Positions 32,084 to 42,470 of a stretch of 64,000 nucleotides of DNA are shown piece after piece. This DNA comes from Furcasterigmium furcatum (lineage: Eukaryota; Ascomycota; Sordariomycetes; Glomerellales; Plectosphaerellaceae). The stretch spans positions 4,180,082-4,244,081 of the forward strand of contig BCIA01000004.1 of assembly GCA_001599815.1 (NCBI GenBank), in the 5' to 3' direction. Position 1 is the first letter of the stretch, and the number at the start of each line of letters is the position of its first letter. A program made the position numbers and the translations under genes. The notes below the pieces were generated by a model. The model worked only from the letters and a program-made list of their open reading frames with translations. It was not told the origin of the DNA and did not search any database.

Positions 32084-34489
32084 ATGACGCAGGATCAATT
32101 GCAGAAGGTCAGCTCCGTCGCTGCGGCTTCGTTCAATCGATACGTCCCAGCTCGAAAGTCGAAACCCGCAGCCGAGTCTCAAAATCGTCCCATTGCCGGC
32201 GAAAGCGAAGAGCTTTCCCCTGCAAGCAAGCGCAAACATGCGGACTCCTTCGACAACGAGGAGAGCCCCGCGCCTCGGTCAAAAAAGTCCAAGGTAAATG
32301 GTTTGTCGGAAGAAGCTGGGGAGAAGAAGATCAAGAAAGACAAGAATAAGAGGAAGAGCATATCCTTGGAGGAAGACCCAGAGCCGACAATCGACGGCGA
32401 GAACGAGCCTACAATACCCGAGACGAGAGACGATAGCGATGAGATGGACACAACAGAAGCCCCCACGCCCAGCAAACAGAAGAAGGAGAAGAGGGAAAAG
32501 CCAAAGAAGAAGAAGCAATCTGAGAATGAGAGTGAGGCTGCTGCTGATGATGGCAAGAAGTCCTCCCGCCATGCAGCCATCATGGCGAAGAAGGACAAGG
32601 CACTGAAGGCGGTGCCGGAGCCTGTATCAGGCGACGCCATGGACGTCGACGAAGCGGAAGAGGCCGAGGATCTGGAGATGCATGGTTTGGAACCTTTGCC
32701 ACAGCCAGAACCCGTTGCGGTCGACACCTCGAAGCCGACATATGACACGCTCCCATCGTGGCTGTCAGCACCGATACGAGTCGCGCCCGACACGAGGACT
32801 CCCTTTACCGAGCTTGGCATCAGCGCAAAGGCAGCCAAGATCCTGGAGGGCAAGGGGTTCAAGGATGCGTTCGCTGTCCAAACTGCCGCGGTGCCCTTGC
32901 TACTGCCTTCCTGCAAGCATCGTCAGGGAGACCTGCTCGTAGCGGCAGCCACCGGCTCCGGCAAGACCCTGGCTTATGCCTTACCAATCGTGAAAGACAT
33001 CAGCCAAGGCCAGGTGACGAAGCTGAGAGCTTTGATCGTGCTACCAACAAGAGAGCTCGTCAACCAGGCGCAAGAGGTTTTCCAGCTCTGCGCCAACGCT
33101 TTTGATGGGCGCGAGTCGAAGAGGGTGCGCGTGGGCATCTCCATCGGCAGCCAGCAGCTGAAGCAAGACCAAGCCAGCCTCGTTGAGAAGACAGAGCGCT
33201 ACGACCCTAAAGCTTACCAGCAAGCCCTGAAACGGGACCAAGAGTCTTGGGCACTCGTCGAAGACTCGGACTCTGAAGATGACGCAACGCGGGCACAGAA
33301 GCCTGTTGCAGGCAGGCTTCCTGACCATGTGGTGGACTACAACTCGAAGGTGGACGTCCTCATCTGCACTCCTGGAAGGCTTGTGGACCACATCAACCAT
33401 ACGGCGGGTTTCTCGCTCGACTTTGTTCGCTGGCTCGTCGTGGACGAGGCCGACAAACTGCTTGCACAGAGTTTCCAAGGGTGGCTTGATATTGTCATGC
33501 CGAGGCTGCAGACGAGCAAGTTCAGCGCTCGCGACTTTGCCGGCTCCAATCTGACGGGCGTGCGGAAAGTTATTCTGAGTGCCACGCTCACGCGCGACTT
33601 GAGCTTGCTCGGTGGCCTGCAGCTGCGAAGACCGCAGCTGATTGTCTTGGAGGGCGGCCAAGGCGAGCAGAAGGCTCAGACGGCGGAACACACCCTGCCC
33701 TCGCTGCTCAAGGAGGCTGCCGTCAGAGTCTACAACCCGAGCCTGAAGCCCCTTTACCTGCTGGAGCTTCTCCAAGAAGACTACTTGCTGTCGCCGGCGG
33801 CATCAAGCGCTGCCGTGGCGAGCAAGGAGGAGGCGGTCGATGATGATACCAGCTCCGAAGAAGATTCCGACACATCTTCCTCGAGCTCCGATTCAGACTC
33901 GGATACCTCGTCCTCGTCGGAAGAATCGGACGACGAGCCGGCCAAGGCCTCCAAGGCATCCTTCAAGAAAACAGTTCTCGTCTTCACCAAGTCCAACGAA
34001 TCCGCCCTTCGACTTTCCCGCCTCCTGGCACTTGTCTGCCCCAACTTGTCTGCCCTCATCGGGACTCTCACGTCTACTCAAAAGACCTCGCACCGCCGCA
34101 AGGTGCTGTCCTCCTTTACGGCTGGCACCCTCCGCATCCTGGTTGCATCTGACCTCGTTGCGCGTGGTATCGATCTGCCTACCCTGGACAACGTGATCAA
34201 CTACGACCTCCCAGCGAGTGCAGCAGGCTACGTCCACCGTGTGGGCCGTACAGCCCGTGCAGGACGGGCAGGCAAGGCGATCACGCTCGTGGAGGCTCGT
34301 GAGAGTGGATGGTTCTGGGGTGCTGTTGGCAAGTGGCCCGGGATCCGTCGCCACGGTGACGTGGGCAGGCTCAGGATCGGAGAGAAAGATGCCGAGAACA
34401 GCGGGTTTGACGGCAAGAAGGTGGAAGAGTACCAGAAGGCGCTGGAGGAGCTCGGCAAAGAAGCGGGCGAAGTCAAGAAGCACTGGTAG
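32084..34489 (+). CDS. dbp6: DBP6/DDX51-type DEAD-box RNA helicase, 60S ribosome biogenesis
   Basis: Single exon, 801 residues. Residues 1-210 are charged and low-complexity with Lys-rich nuclear targeting stretches (KREKPKKKKQ). Helicase motifs in order: Q-motif region near 265; Walker A AATGSGKT (about 289-295); PTRELVNQ; TPGRLVDH; DEAD box Asp454-Glu-Ala-Asp457; SAT at 499-501; LVFTKSNES; ARGIDLP; HRVGRTARAG from His718. A Ser/Asp/Glu-rich insertion (about 582-625) separates the two RecA lobes, and another acidic insertion sits around 390-405; both fit the Dbp6/DDX51 group. Family role: nucleolar helicase for early assembly of the large ribosomal subunit. It overlaps nothing and is convergent with the next gene by 136 bp. 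Confidence 0.96.
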   Translation: MTQDQLQKVSSVAAASFNRYVPARKSKPAAESQNRPIAGESEELSPASKRKHADSFDNEESPAPRSKKSKVNGLSEEAGEKKIKKDKNKRKSISLEEDPEPTIDGENEPTIPETRDDSDEMDTTEAPTPSKQKKEKREKPKKKKQSENESEAAADDGKKSSRHAAIMAKKDKALKAVPEPVSGDAMDVDEAEEAEDLEMHGLEPLPQPEPVAVDTSKPTYDTLPSWLSAPIRVAPDTRTPFTELGISAKAAKILEGKGFKDAFAVQTAAVPLLLPSCKHRQGDLLVAAATGSGKTLAYALPIVKDISQGQVTKLRALIVLPTRELVNQAQEVFQLCANAFDGRESKRVRVGISIGSQQLKQDQASLVEKTERYDPKAYQQALKRDQESWALVEDSDSEDDATRAQKPVAGRLPDHVVDYNSKVDVLICTPGRLVDHINHTAGFSLDFVRWLVVDEADKLLAQSFQGWLDIVMPRLQTSKFSARDFAGSNLTGVRKVILSATLTRDLSLLGGLQLRRPQLIVLEGGQGEQKAQTAEHTLPSLLKEAAVRVYNPSLKPLYLLELLQEDYLLSPAASSAAVASKEEAVDDDTSSEEDSDTSSSSSDSDSDTSSSSEESDDEPAKASKASFKKTVLVFTKSNESALRLSRLLALVCPNLSALIGTLTSTQKTSHRRKVLSSFTAGTLRILVASDLVARGIDLPTLDNVINYDLPASAAGYVHRVGRTARAGRAGKAITLVEARESGWFWGAVGKWPGIRRHGDVGRLRIGEKDAENSGFDGKKVEEYQKALEELGKEAGEVKKHW

Positions 34490-34625
34490 ATGTCAGAATT
34501 CTCGGAGAGCTTCCCTCTCGGGTACAAACCATACCGGATCTTGTACATATCCAAGGCAGCACTGGCATATTTGAAGCGAACTTATTTTCATTACTCATGT
34601 TGGACGTGACCACACAGCCATCCCC

Positions 34626-35477
34626 CTACGACTGCTTCACCTTGTCCCACACAGGCTCGCCCTCTATCACGTCAACCTGGTCCCGAACCACTCGGTCGAC
34701 AGCAGCTCCAACCTCCTCCGTCCCGTCCAGCAAGTCCACCCAGCTGGTCTTCGCACCCTCCGCCTCAACCAGGGCGGCCGTGACCTGAGCCACCACGGCG
34801 CGAGACGTGGGGCCCCCGGATGCCTTCGTCCTGCCCAGCTCAACGCCGCCCGCGGGCTCTTCCGTCAGGGTGCCTGGGCGGAGAGAGATGCCGGCGAAGT
34901 CAGGCCGCGCGGCGGAAGCCTCGTACAGCACCTCGTCGGCGACGATCTTGGCCTGGTAGTACCGCGCAAGCTTCTGATTGACAGCCTGCGCGCCTTCCCA
35001 CGCGGCGGAGTCCCACCACGATGGCGGGAGGCGGCGCGAGGCGAGGTAGGAGATGAGGATGAATTTGCGGATGGTGGGCGTCGCGACGGCGGCACGGATG
35101 AAGTTCGATGCGGCGTCGCGGTCGATCAGGAATGTCTGCGGTCGTTAGCTCTGTTCTCCCGTACATCATCACAGTGAGACGAGTCAACGTACCCTCTCGG
35201 GATCACCCTTCCCGCCGGCGCCGGCACTGAAGACAACCGTGTCGGGCTTGACCTCGTCGAGGATAACCTTGGCCTTGGCCTCGGTGTTGACGTCCTCGAT
35301 ACTGCGGACGAGGACGTTGAGCTTGCCCTTGCCGGGGACGGCGAGCTTCTCAATGGTGGGAACCTGGTCCTGGGCGCGGATGATGCTCGTGACAGTCCAG
35401 GACTTGTTGAGCAGAATGGGGGTGAGGAGCTGGGCGATCTTGCCGTGACCTCCGAGGACGAGAACGTGGCGGCTCAT
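34626..35477 (-). CDS. NAD(P)-binding atypical short-chain dehydrogenase (NmrA/YMR090W-like)
   Basis: Two exons, intron 35136-35192, 264 residues. The N-terminal Rossmann fold begins MSRHVLVLGGHGKIAQLL, with the GGHGKIA glycine loop of atypical SDRs. VVFSAGAGGKG is the second dinucleotide-contact segment, RKFILISYLASR is the central strand carrying the Ser-Tyr region, and ISLRPGTLTEEP is a late conserved loop. Yeast YMR090W and related proteins have this layout and length. The catalytic status is unknown; many members bind NAD(P)H without a known substrate. Cytosolic, no targeting sequence. Confidence 0.9.
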
Positions 35478-36376
35478 GATGGGTGTTCAACGTGATTCTT
35501 ACTGGAGTGTATGTTTGTGAGCTGCAATGGTAGTGTGAATTGAGTTGAGGAGTATCTTGTAGTGAGGTCAAGCGGTTGGATCTTTGGTTTTAAGCTCCAA
35601 CAGCTCAGCAGGTGTTTTTACCCCGCCTCCACTTACACCATCATTCGCATTCGCGTTTGTTGACAAATCCATACAGAATTCGGGATTGCATTTCCAGTCG
35701 TTGAAATGACGTAATGCACTCAGAGCACATCATTTGAAATCAGAATGGGGGCATCTGGAGGAGAGACATGCGTTGTGCGCCGAAGGTCCAGCGTTTGCGG
35801 CAGCTTAAGTCCGATCAACTGCGGGGACCCACGTCACTCTCGGGCCTCCCGGAGTCCCGGAGCGGCGCCGTGCCGTGGAGGGACGGAGGCAGGGGTGCTT
35901 GGGCGGGTTGGGCTGGGCAGGAGGGTCGCAGAACAGATGGCCACCCTCAGAACGGCGACGTCGACCAACAGGCGTTAAATCGAGCCTATGAAAGTCGAGG
36001 CGACCTTTCTGCCAACTTCAGGAAATCGACATGGCCTCTCTCTTGACTTCAGAAAGTCGAGATGACCTCTTACTCAACTAGGAGCAAATCCAAGGACTGC
36101 CTAATTGGTTTCGAATAGCTTTGAAGAAGCCTATCTGGACGGTAATACCACTGGACTGGCCATGTATTTTCCGACCCTCGTGCTGGATCTTCAACACATT
36201 CCTGGGCTCTCGGGAAGATGGTCATCCTCGAGGATAGTCCTTGCATGATACACATACTGGCAAGAGATGATGTACTGATGGGAAAGAACGGGCTGTCATT
36301 CTACCATGTAGACTAAAATGCGCACAGCTATGCGGCTCAAAACAACGACGCTTTTGCTATTTCATTACATCCGTCC
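35478..36376. other. Interval upstream of the SDR gene with repeat copy E
   Basis: 900 bp lying between the SDR start and the end of the oxygenase gene. It holds the SDR promoter next to 35477 and the 259-bp dispersed element copy E (35921-36179). No coding frame is supported. Confidence 0.6.
35921..36179 (+). repeat. Dispersed TIR element with 31-bp tandem units, copy E (long form)
   Basis: 259 bp, same orientation as copy B. The left end starts GAGGGTCGCAGAACAG and continues ATGGCCA. The right end, read inversely, starts GAGGGTCGGAAAATAC and continues ATGGCCA, so the inverted repeats are 23 bp with 19 matches. Three 31-bp units lie at 35990-36020, 36021-36051 and 36052-36082. About 75 bp between the units and the right end are absent from copy B. 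Confidence 0.8.
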
Positions 36377-37598
36377 TCATTGCGCCATGAGCTCGATGTG
36401 CTTCAGCTCCCTATCAGATGGTTAGCATCAGACTCGCGAACAACACGGCACGGGAGGGGGGGAAAACATACTCGGACACCTGCTGGCCAACCTTCATCGG
36501 CCTGTACACGACCTCCTCGCCCTCGTCCTTGCCCAGGTTCCACTGCTCAGCCCTCACCTTCTTGGCGCGCTCGGCCAGCTCCGGGATGGGGTTGAGGTCA
36601 AAGTCGGACCCCAGGTGCCAGAAGAAGGTGGAAGAGATGCGGTGCAGCGGCCTGTCGGGGAAGTCGCGCTTGCGGCGCTCGATGGCCGCGACGGTCTTGT
36701 CGTTGATGACGACCTCGTGGAAGCCGGCCTTGACGAGGCCGCCGGTCAGGTGCTCGAGCTGCTTGCCGGCCTGGACGAGGAGGTAGTTGCCCTCGGGGAT
36801 CTTGACGGGGATCTTCTTGCCCGTGTTGCGGGCCCAGATGTGCAGGCCCGGGTAGCGGGAGCGGCCGTGGATGGTGAGGAAGTTGAGGTCCGTGTGGAAG
36901 CCGGCGAGGATGGTGTCGGGGGCCGCGTACTTGGTCAGGTCCGAGGCCGTCGGGGCGAGGAGGTGCGGCCCGTAGCGGCCGGCGTCGGTGAAGGTCCGCT
37001 CGGGGAGGCCGAGACCGAGGGCGGCCATGTCCGCGAGGCCGGAGACGGCGGACTTCATGGCGGAGCCCCAGCGGTCCATGACGGGGGTCCAGCGCTCGGC
37101 GATGTGAGGGGCCTCGGGGACGACGTTGGAGGCGTTGAGGCCGGGGAACTGGGTGTCGGCGGGGGGCGCCTCGTTCATGCGCCAGAAGAAGCGGCACTTT
37201 GGGTCCGGGGCGTGGGCGGAGATGTCGAGGGGTCGCTCCGAGGGGGCGAGGCGGGCGATGACGTTGAGGCAGGGCTCGTCGACGGCGCACTTTGGCTTTT
37301 CCGTCTCCTCGAGGGTGACGCCAACCTGGAAGCTGAGCTCGGGGCGCTCATCGCGCTTGAGGGCCTCGGGGGACTGGTCGAAGTAGTCCTCGAGGAGGTC
37401 CAGGAAGGTGGTGTTGTCGGACTCGGCGACGCGGGAGTCGTGGAGGATGAGGGCGCCGTAGGTGATGAGGGCGCCGGCTGCCTTTGCGCACTCGTCCTTG
37501 ACGGCCTGGGAATCCTTGGGGTTGTTGAGGAAGACGTCGAGGTCGATGATGGGGAGGTCCATCGGGAGGTCCTCCTGGGGCTGGATCAGGGCGGCCAT
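36377..37598 (-). CDS. 2-oxoglutarate/Fe(II)-dependent dioxygenase-like (isopenicillin-N-synthase family)
   Basis: Two exons, intron 36411-36471; 386 residues. The short last exon encodes ELKHIELMAQ. The N-terminal DIOX_N-like part contains LPIIDLDVFLNNP and GALITYGALILHD. The jelly-roll core has the iron facial triad His235-x-Asp237 (AGFHTDLNFLTIH) and His294 in AGFHEVV. The 2-oxoglutarate-binding Arg320-x-Ser322 is in HRISSTFFWH. Linking segments WARNTGKKIPVKIPEGNYLL and LEHLTGGLVKAGFHEV match plant- and fungal-type non-heme oxygenases. All iron and cosubstrate ligands are present, so it should be active. The substrate is unknown, and no biosynthetic genes lie next to it. Confidence 0.93.
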
Positions 37599-38309
37599 GG
37601 CTGCTGCTCGAGTGGTGATGCCGTACGTAGTTGAGTGTGAGATGCTGAGTGAACCAACGGCGCCGATAAGAGACGCAGGCAGTTATGTATCAGAGAATAA
37701 GGGGCGAGACTGAGGTCGAAAATATGTCGAGGATGGCCCAGCCTGTTCGTTTATATCGAAAATGCCTCTCAGCTAGTGAGTTCCCAGGCAGCCGCAGTAT
37801 CATTCACGGCGCACGGCACTTCACGAACAACGAAAAATTATGAGGCGATACACGTGAGAGCGCCTCTGATGGTGGGGTTGATTGCCGGCGATTCTGTCTG
37901 GAAGAGGAAGCTCGATACCGACTCAAGCCGGAGTCGCGGGGCAGAGTGGCCCGTGCATCAGCCCCTCGGTGCTCAGTCTGGGCCAATCGACTTGCGGCCA
38001 TCGCCGTGTTCCGGTAAGCATCACCAATAGGCCACTGGCGGTCTTGGGACATTGGATCCATGGATCTCGGATCATCAGGGGTCACGGCTGGCATGTTGGA
38101 GAATGTTTTACTTCCTCTTCGAGTTCCTTTGACGGTCCCTTATTCGTTCGGGTTGCAGACTTGTGTACAGAATATCAACAGAGGGCTAAATAACTGAAAG
38201 AAGAAAAAAACACTGGCTGATAACAGGGGGGTATCTTCGAAGTCGCATCGGTCTCTGTCGCTCGTCTCTCATCATAGTTCGGCAGTCCAGTCCACCATCG
38301 CCCCAGTTC
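37599..38309. other. Spacer between the oxygenase start and the RING gene end
   Basis: 711 bp with the oxygenase promoter at the left and the 3' flank of the RING gene at the right. No coding frame or repeat of note. Confidence 0.5.
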
Positions 38310-39026
38310 CTACACGACGACGGTCTGGTAGTATCGCAACAGCGCTTCGTCCCGCGCTGTTCGTCCTCCTCTCCTCAGCGCTTCCGGCGGGATCGTGATG
38401 ACAACCTCCTGGTGCGGCACATAGTAGTTCTTGCAGAGCGGGCAGGTGTCGTGCCGCTTCATGTACCACTTGACGATGCACTCTGAGTGGTAGACGTGGT
38501 GGCATCGCAGCTCGCGGATGAGGTCCGCGTCCTCCAGGACGTCGAGGCATATCGCGCTGGGACGAGGGGTCAGTCGGCCGCAGGCTTGCAGGCCCAGGAA
38601 ACGGTCTTCACGTACCAGACGAGTACCGAGGTAGCTTGCGCCGCCTGCTTGGCGTCGCCTTTGCTACTTTCCGCCTTCCACGCCCCGAGCGTCTTCACCG
38701 GTGCATTCTCGTCCAGCTGGCGCATCTTCTGCGCGACGACCTCCTCGCTCTCGGGTATGGGCTCGATGAAAGCCGGGTTTGGCCAGCGGCTGGAGCCGGC
38801 ATGTGCGAGGAAGGACCGCGCGAACCAACACCTGTGCGCGGCCGACGGTCAGACATGGGCTTGGTGATTGTAGGCGATATAGGACATGGGAAATTGCTCA
38901 CGCCAATACGAAGAGGAGGATGAGGACGCCGAGAGCGCCGAAGAGGATGAAGACGGAGATCCACGGCGGCACTTTGGAGTCGGGGCTCCGCGGCTCGAGG
39001 GCCGTTGTGGGATACCCGTCGGCCAT
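38310..39026 (-). CDS. RING-H2 membrane-anchored E3 ubiquitin ligase
   Basis: Three exons; introns 38832-38901 and 38557-38615; 195 residues. The start ATG at 39026 gives MADGYPTTALEPRSP; the open frame extends upstream but only with a GTG. One membrane segment follows (about 21-43: WISVFILFGALGVLILLFVL). A linker of about 70 residues leads to a RING-H2 finger formed across the second splice junction. It reads C-A-I-C, then R-C-H-H-V-Y-H-S-E-C, then C-P-L-C, with all eight zinc ligands present. The layout (short N-terminus, one helix, RING-H2 near the C-terminus) is that of small transmembrane E3 ligases. The target and organelle are unknown. Confidence 0.92.
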
Positions 39027-42000
39027 CGCGATCGGGGTCGGGGTCGGATGCGCGCGGGGTGGAGATGCGGTCCGGGGCTCGGGATGGCTGGCCCTCGCTC
39101 GGAGGTTCAGAAACGAGCTCTCAATTGACAGGCTCGTTCGGACGGCGGTGGAAGCGGTCACGGATGGTGAAACGGCAGCCACCGGCTGAGAGGAGAGAGT
39201 TGAGAGGTTCTGGCTTTACGGCGTGGCAGAGGTCGCTGAGGGGTAAGTACCCGGCTTGGTACTCGACAGAGGGTGTTATTCAGTCCGGACTTTGTCACTC
39301 GTGGGAAGACCCTGTGACCTTTGTGGTGGTAGGCTGGAGGGCAGCCACACGCGGTCGGCGCAACACCAGAGGCTCGGGATTCCCCTTTATACGGTTGAGG
39401 GTGGAAATGGCTTCACCGGCGCAGGAATTAATCTCGTGCTTTATTTTGTATGAGAGCGCCGAGCCATCCCCGAAAAAGCGGCCCCAGGCTGAAGGCGATG
39501 ACGCCAGGCCAGGTCGGATGCCGTGAGGTGTCACGGGAGTCTCCCCAACAGTCACCCCACTGGAGATGCCACAGGCGGTGTTTACTCCCGGGCCGGGAGA
39601 CGCAGTTCATTGGGTAGTTAGGAGCTGATGGGAGAGACAGGCGGGCTACTAGCAGGTTTGACAGTCTTGGGGGCGGACGCTGGCGTGATGTGTCACGAGT
39701 GGCACGATACCCAGATGGGCGTGCCGGGCGTGCGCGATCATCGCGGGGGAGAGCTCACGGGAGCTTGGAAAGTTTGCTCTTCCGCGGGAGGGACGGAAGT
39801 AGACGAGCGGTCCTGTTAGAGGTACCGACCGGGGGGCCATCATGGGAAAGTTACATCGTTCTCATGGCAAAACGGAGGGGATCCTGAGGGGTTGGAGGGT
39901 TGGAAGGTTGGAGGAGCTGGAGGACATCCAATGGGGTTTGGGGGAGTGTGTCGCGTCGAGAAACACGCAAAAGTCTGGATTCGTTAGCTCACGTCTGGCG
40001 AGGTTGTCGAGCGAATCGGTTTCATGGGAATGTCGATGCAGCGATGGCAGTGCAGTGAACCTTCTGGCGGGAGAGTCGTGCGATGTGCCGTTGAATCGAG
40101 ATGGCGGGCCACTGATTGACTTTTGCCGGCGCCTTCCAACAGGCGGCGATTCGCCTCCAACCACTGATCATGGGGCGCCGATGCACAGTGATGCAGTGGG
40201 TTGATCCGGTTGGAAGCAGGGCCTGGACTGGACCGACCACCACAAGTGTCGACGGTGGTCGGACGGTGAGGAGCGTTTGCAGCGGGTGTGCAGCAGAAGT
40301 GAGGGAGGCAAAGAGGGTCGGTCGCTGCCAGGGACGAAAACGTGAGGCCAAGTTGGGGTTCCAAGATCTCGGAGCTCCATTCGAAGGAGGAAGGGATGTT
40401 GATGTCATCGTGGCCTCCGAGTCCAGTTAAGGTTGTCTTAACCTCAGCGCGTCTTGGCACGCTTGGGTTACACTGAGGAGCAGGGCAGCTAATTTCCTAG
40501 TAGCAGTCTCCTCATCTATCTTGTTTGTCTCCAGCAAGTCGAGGGATGAGTCCCGCCCGTCCACTGCAAGGACCGGGCATCAACGGACTGTGGCAATGTG
40601 GCTGTCTGCAGGGCCACGCTGGCTGGCGCCATGGCATGGCATTACTCGTGCTATGTGCTGGATGTCTCCGACTCTGCCACGGCCGAGGTCGCACGATCTC
40701 TGATCTGAGCTGGCGGTTCCGGAGGGCGCAGGCAGGGCGAGGGGCCTTGGGCGTCTTGGGCTTACTTACCGCTCGCTACCTACAGAAAGTCGGTCTCGCT
40801 GACCCAATACGCACCAAAGAAAGGTACCTGCAGATGTGCCTTGACGCTTGGCATCTTACTGTGCTCTGGTCAGCGTCGGGCACCCGGAGGAGAAGAAACG
40901 GTGGAAGGCGGAAATGATTGCGCCAGGACCCGAGAGACAAGAAGATGACAAGCATTCATCATCTTCATGGATCAACGGTCCTCGGCAACACCCGCTCCGG
41001 GATGCCTAACAAGCAATAATGATGGTGAAATGCCAAGCATCACGATCAACCATCACAGCAAGTCATGTCCACCAGTGTCCAGGAAGCAAAATTCCTCGTG
41101 CTTGGCAGGCGGCTGGCACCACAGCGTCATATGTCAAAGGAAACGGCAGGAATTCGAGGTGATCTGCTCCCCCTGCGACGCCACCCAATGTTTAGTTAGC
41201 GGGCCCCTGCCCAATCGCCAGCGCTCCTTTGCACAGCCACCATGGGCCCGAATCCTAAGGTCCGGAAGCACTGGGGCAAGCAATGGGGCGAGCTCGCTGG
41301 CCTCGAGAGTGAAGCGTGGAGTGACAGGCCAAGACGTCGTGTTGTGAGAGAGACGTGAACCTGAAGAGTGTCGGGCTGCTCGCTCGATGAATCGTCGAAA
41401 CGCAGGTTTCCTGGACAATCACCACCTCCCCAGAGTCCTGCCTGAATCATCTCCCTGCTTTGCTCTGCTCCCGATCTCTCCTTTAAATAAGCCCAAGCAT
41501 TGTTCGCCAAGCAAGGAGACTCCTCTCCCAGCTGGACAACAACAAACAACCGGGGCTGGCCTGCACTACCGAATTATCAAATCAACAACAGTGGAACTGA
41601 GCTCCCTCGCATTCACCAAAGGCAGCAGAGGGAGGGCAGCGGCATCTCGTTTATTCCTGCCCCAGGCCCAGACTCCGCCATTGTCCGTCGGCAGACGACC
41701 CAGTAATTAGCAAACAGACGCCTAGCGACTTGGTACCTCCCAGAGTCAAGACTTTCAGGGGGGCTGTGCATCGATTCATCTCCTCATCGCTCGCAGCCAG
41801 GTCTGACCACCGTCTGCCGCCGACCTTCTCCGGGCCGCCTCTGATCTCATCGAGACATCGGGCAAGAAGCGAGACATAACACCTCCGTGGCCGCCTTCCC
41901 TCTCCCACGGCAACCACACACAGTTCCTCCTGCTCGCTGCAACACACACCCGCAACCTGGAACGCCCAGACTGCCAATCACAAAAAGGTACTGCACCTTG

Positions 42001-42470
42001 CCCGGCACCTCGCCAGTGACGTCTTGCTGCTTCCTCCTATCCGCCCGAGGAACACCACAGACGACACCGAAAATACAATTCTTCTCCAGGCACACCTCGA
42101 CGGCCATGCGAACATCGCCTGCGACTGACACCCAGCGTCACGATCGCCGCCGGTCCACTCGAGCAACAACACCAACAACATCATCATTGTCGAACGCATA
42201 GTCGCAGAGTCGCTTCGACTCTTGGACGACAGACTCGAATAACACTCCTAGGGAATGAACAGCTCTCGAGACCGGCGACCGCAACCCGCGACCCGACTCC
42301 GATCATCTCCCTCTCCTCTACGATACCTCGAGCGGTAATCGATTGAGCAGCCTCGCCATCGAGCGACGCTCCCCTCCGAGCCCACCGATCGTCCATTCTC
42401 GCGATCCTTCACCGAGGGCATTTCACAGCCAGCCAGTTCGGGTCCAACTGCTGCTGCACAGCCGCCCGCC
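39027..42470. other. Gene-free interval, about 3.4 kb, upstream of the Ca2+-ATPase
   Basis: Both flanking genes start outward from this interval, so it holds two promoters. The right part (about 41700-42470) is CT- and CA-rich and looks like a long leader of the Ca2+-ATPase. A G-rich GGTTGGA repeat lies at 39887-39923. A short hairpin (GTTAAG, 5-nt loop, CTTAAC) lies near 40430. Frames of up to 158 codons occur on both strands without signature. I call no gene. Confidence 0.5.

Noticed and set aside
36615..37634. 339-codon plus-strand frame
   Set aside because: Antisense shadow of the 2OG oxygenase gene; Gly/Val/Glu-rich with no signature.
37710..37790. Possible sixth copy of the dispersed element (TCGAAAATATGTCGAGGATGGCC, TATCGAAAATGCCTCTC)
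   Set aside because: It shares only short phrases with the 31-bp unit, with no period, no end repeats and no other landmark of the element.
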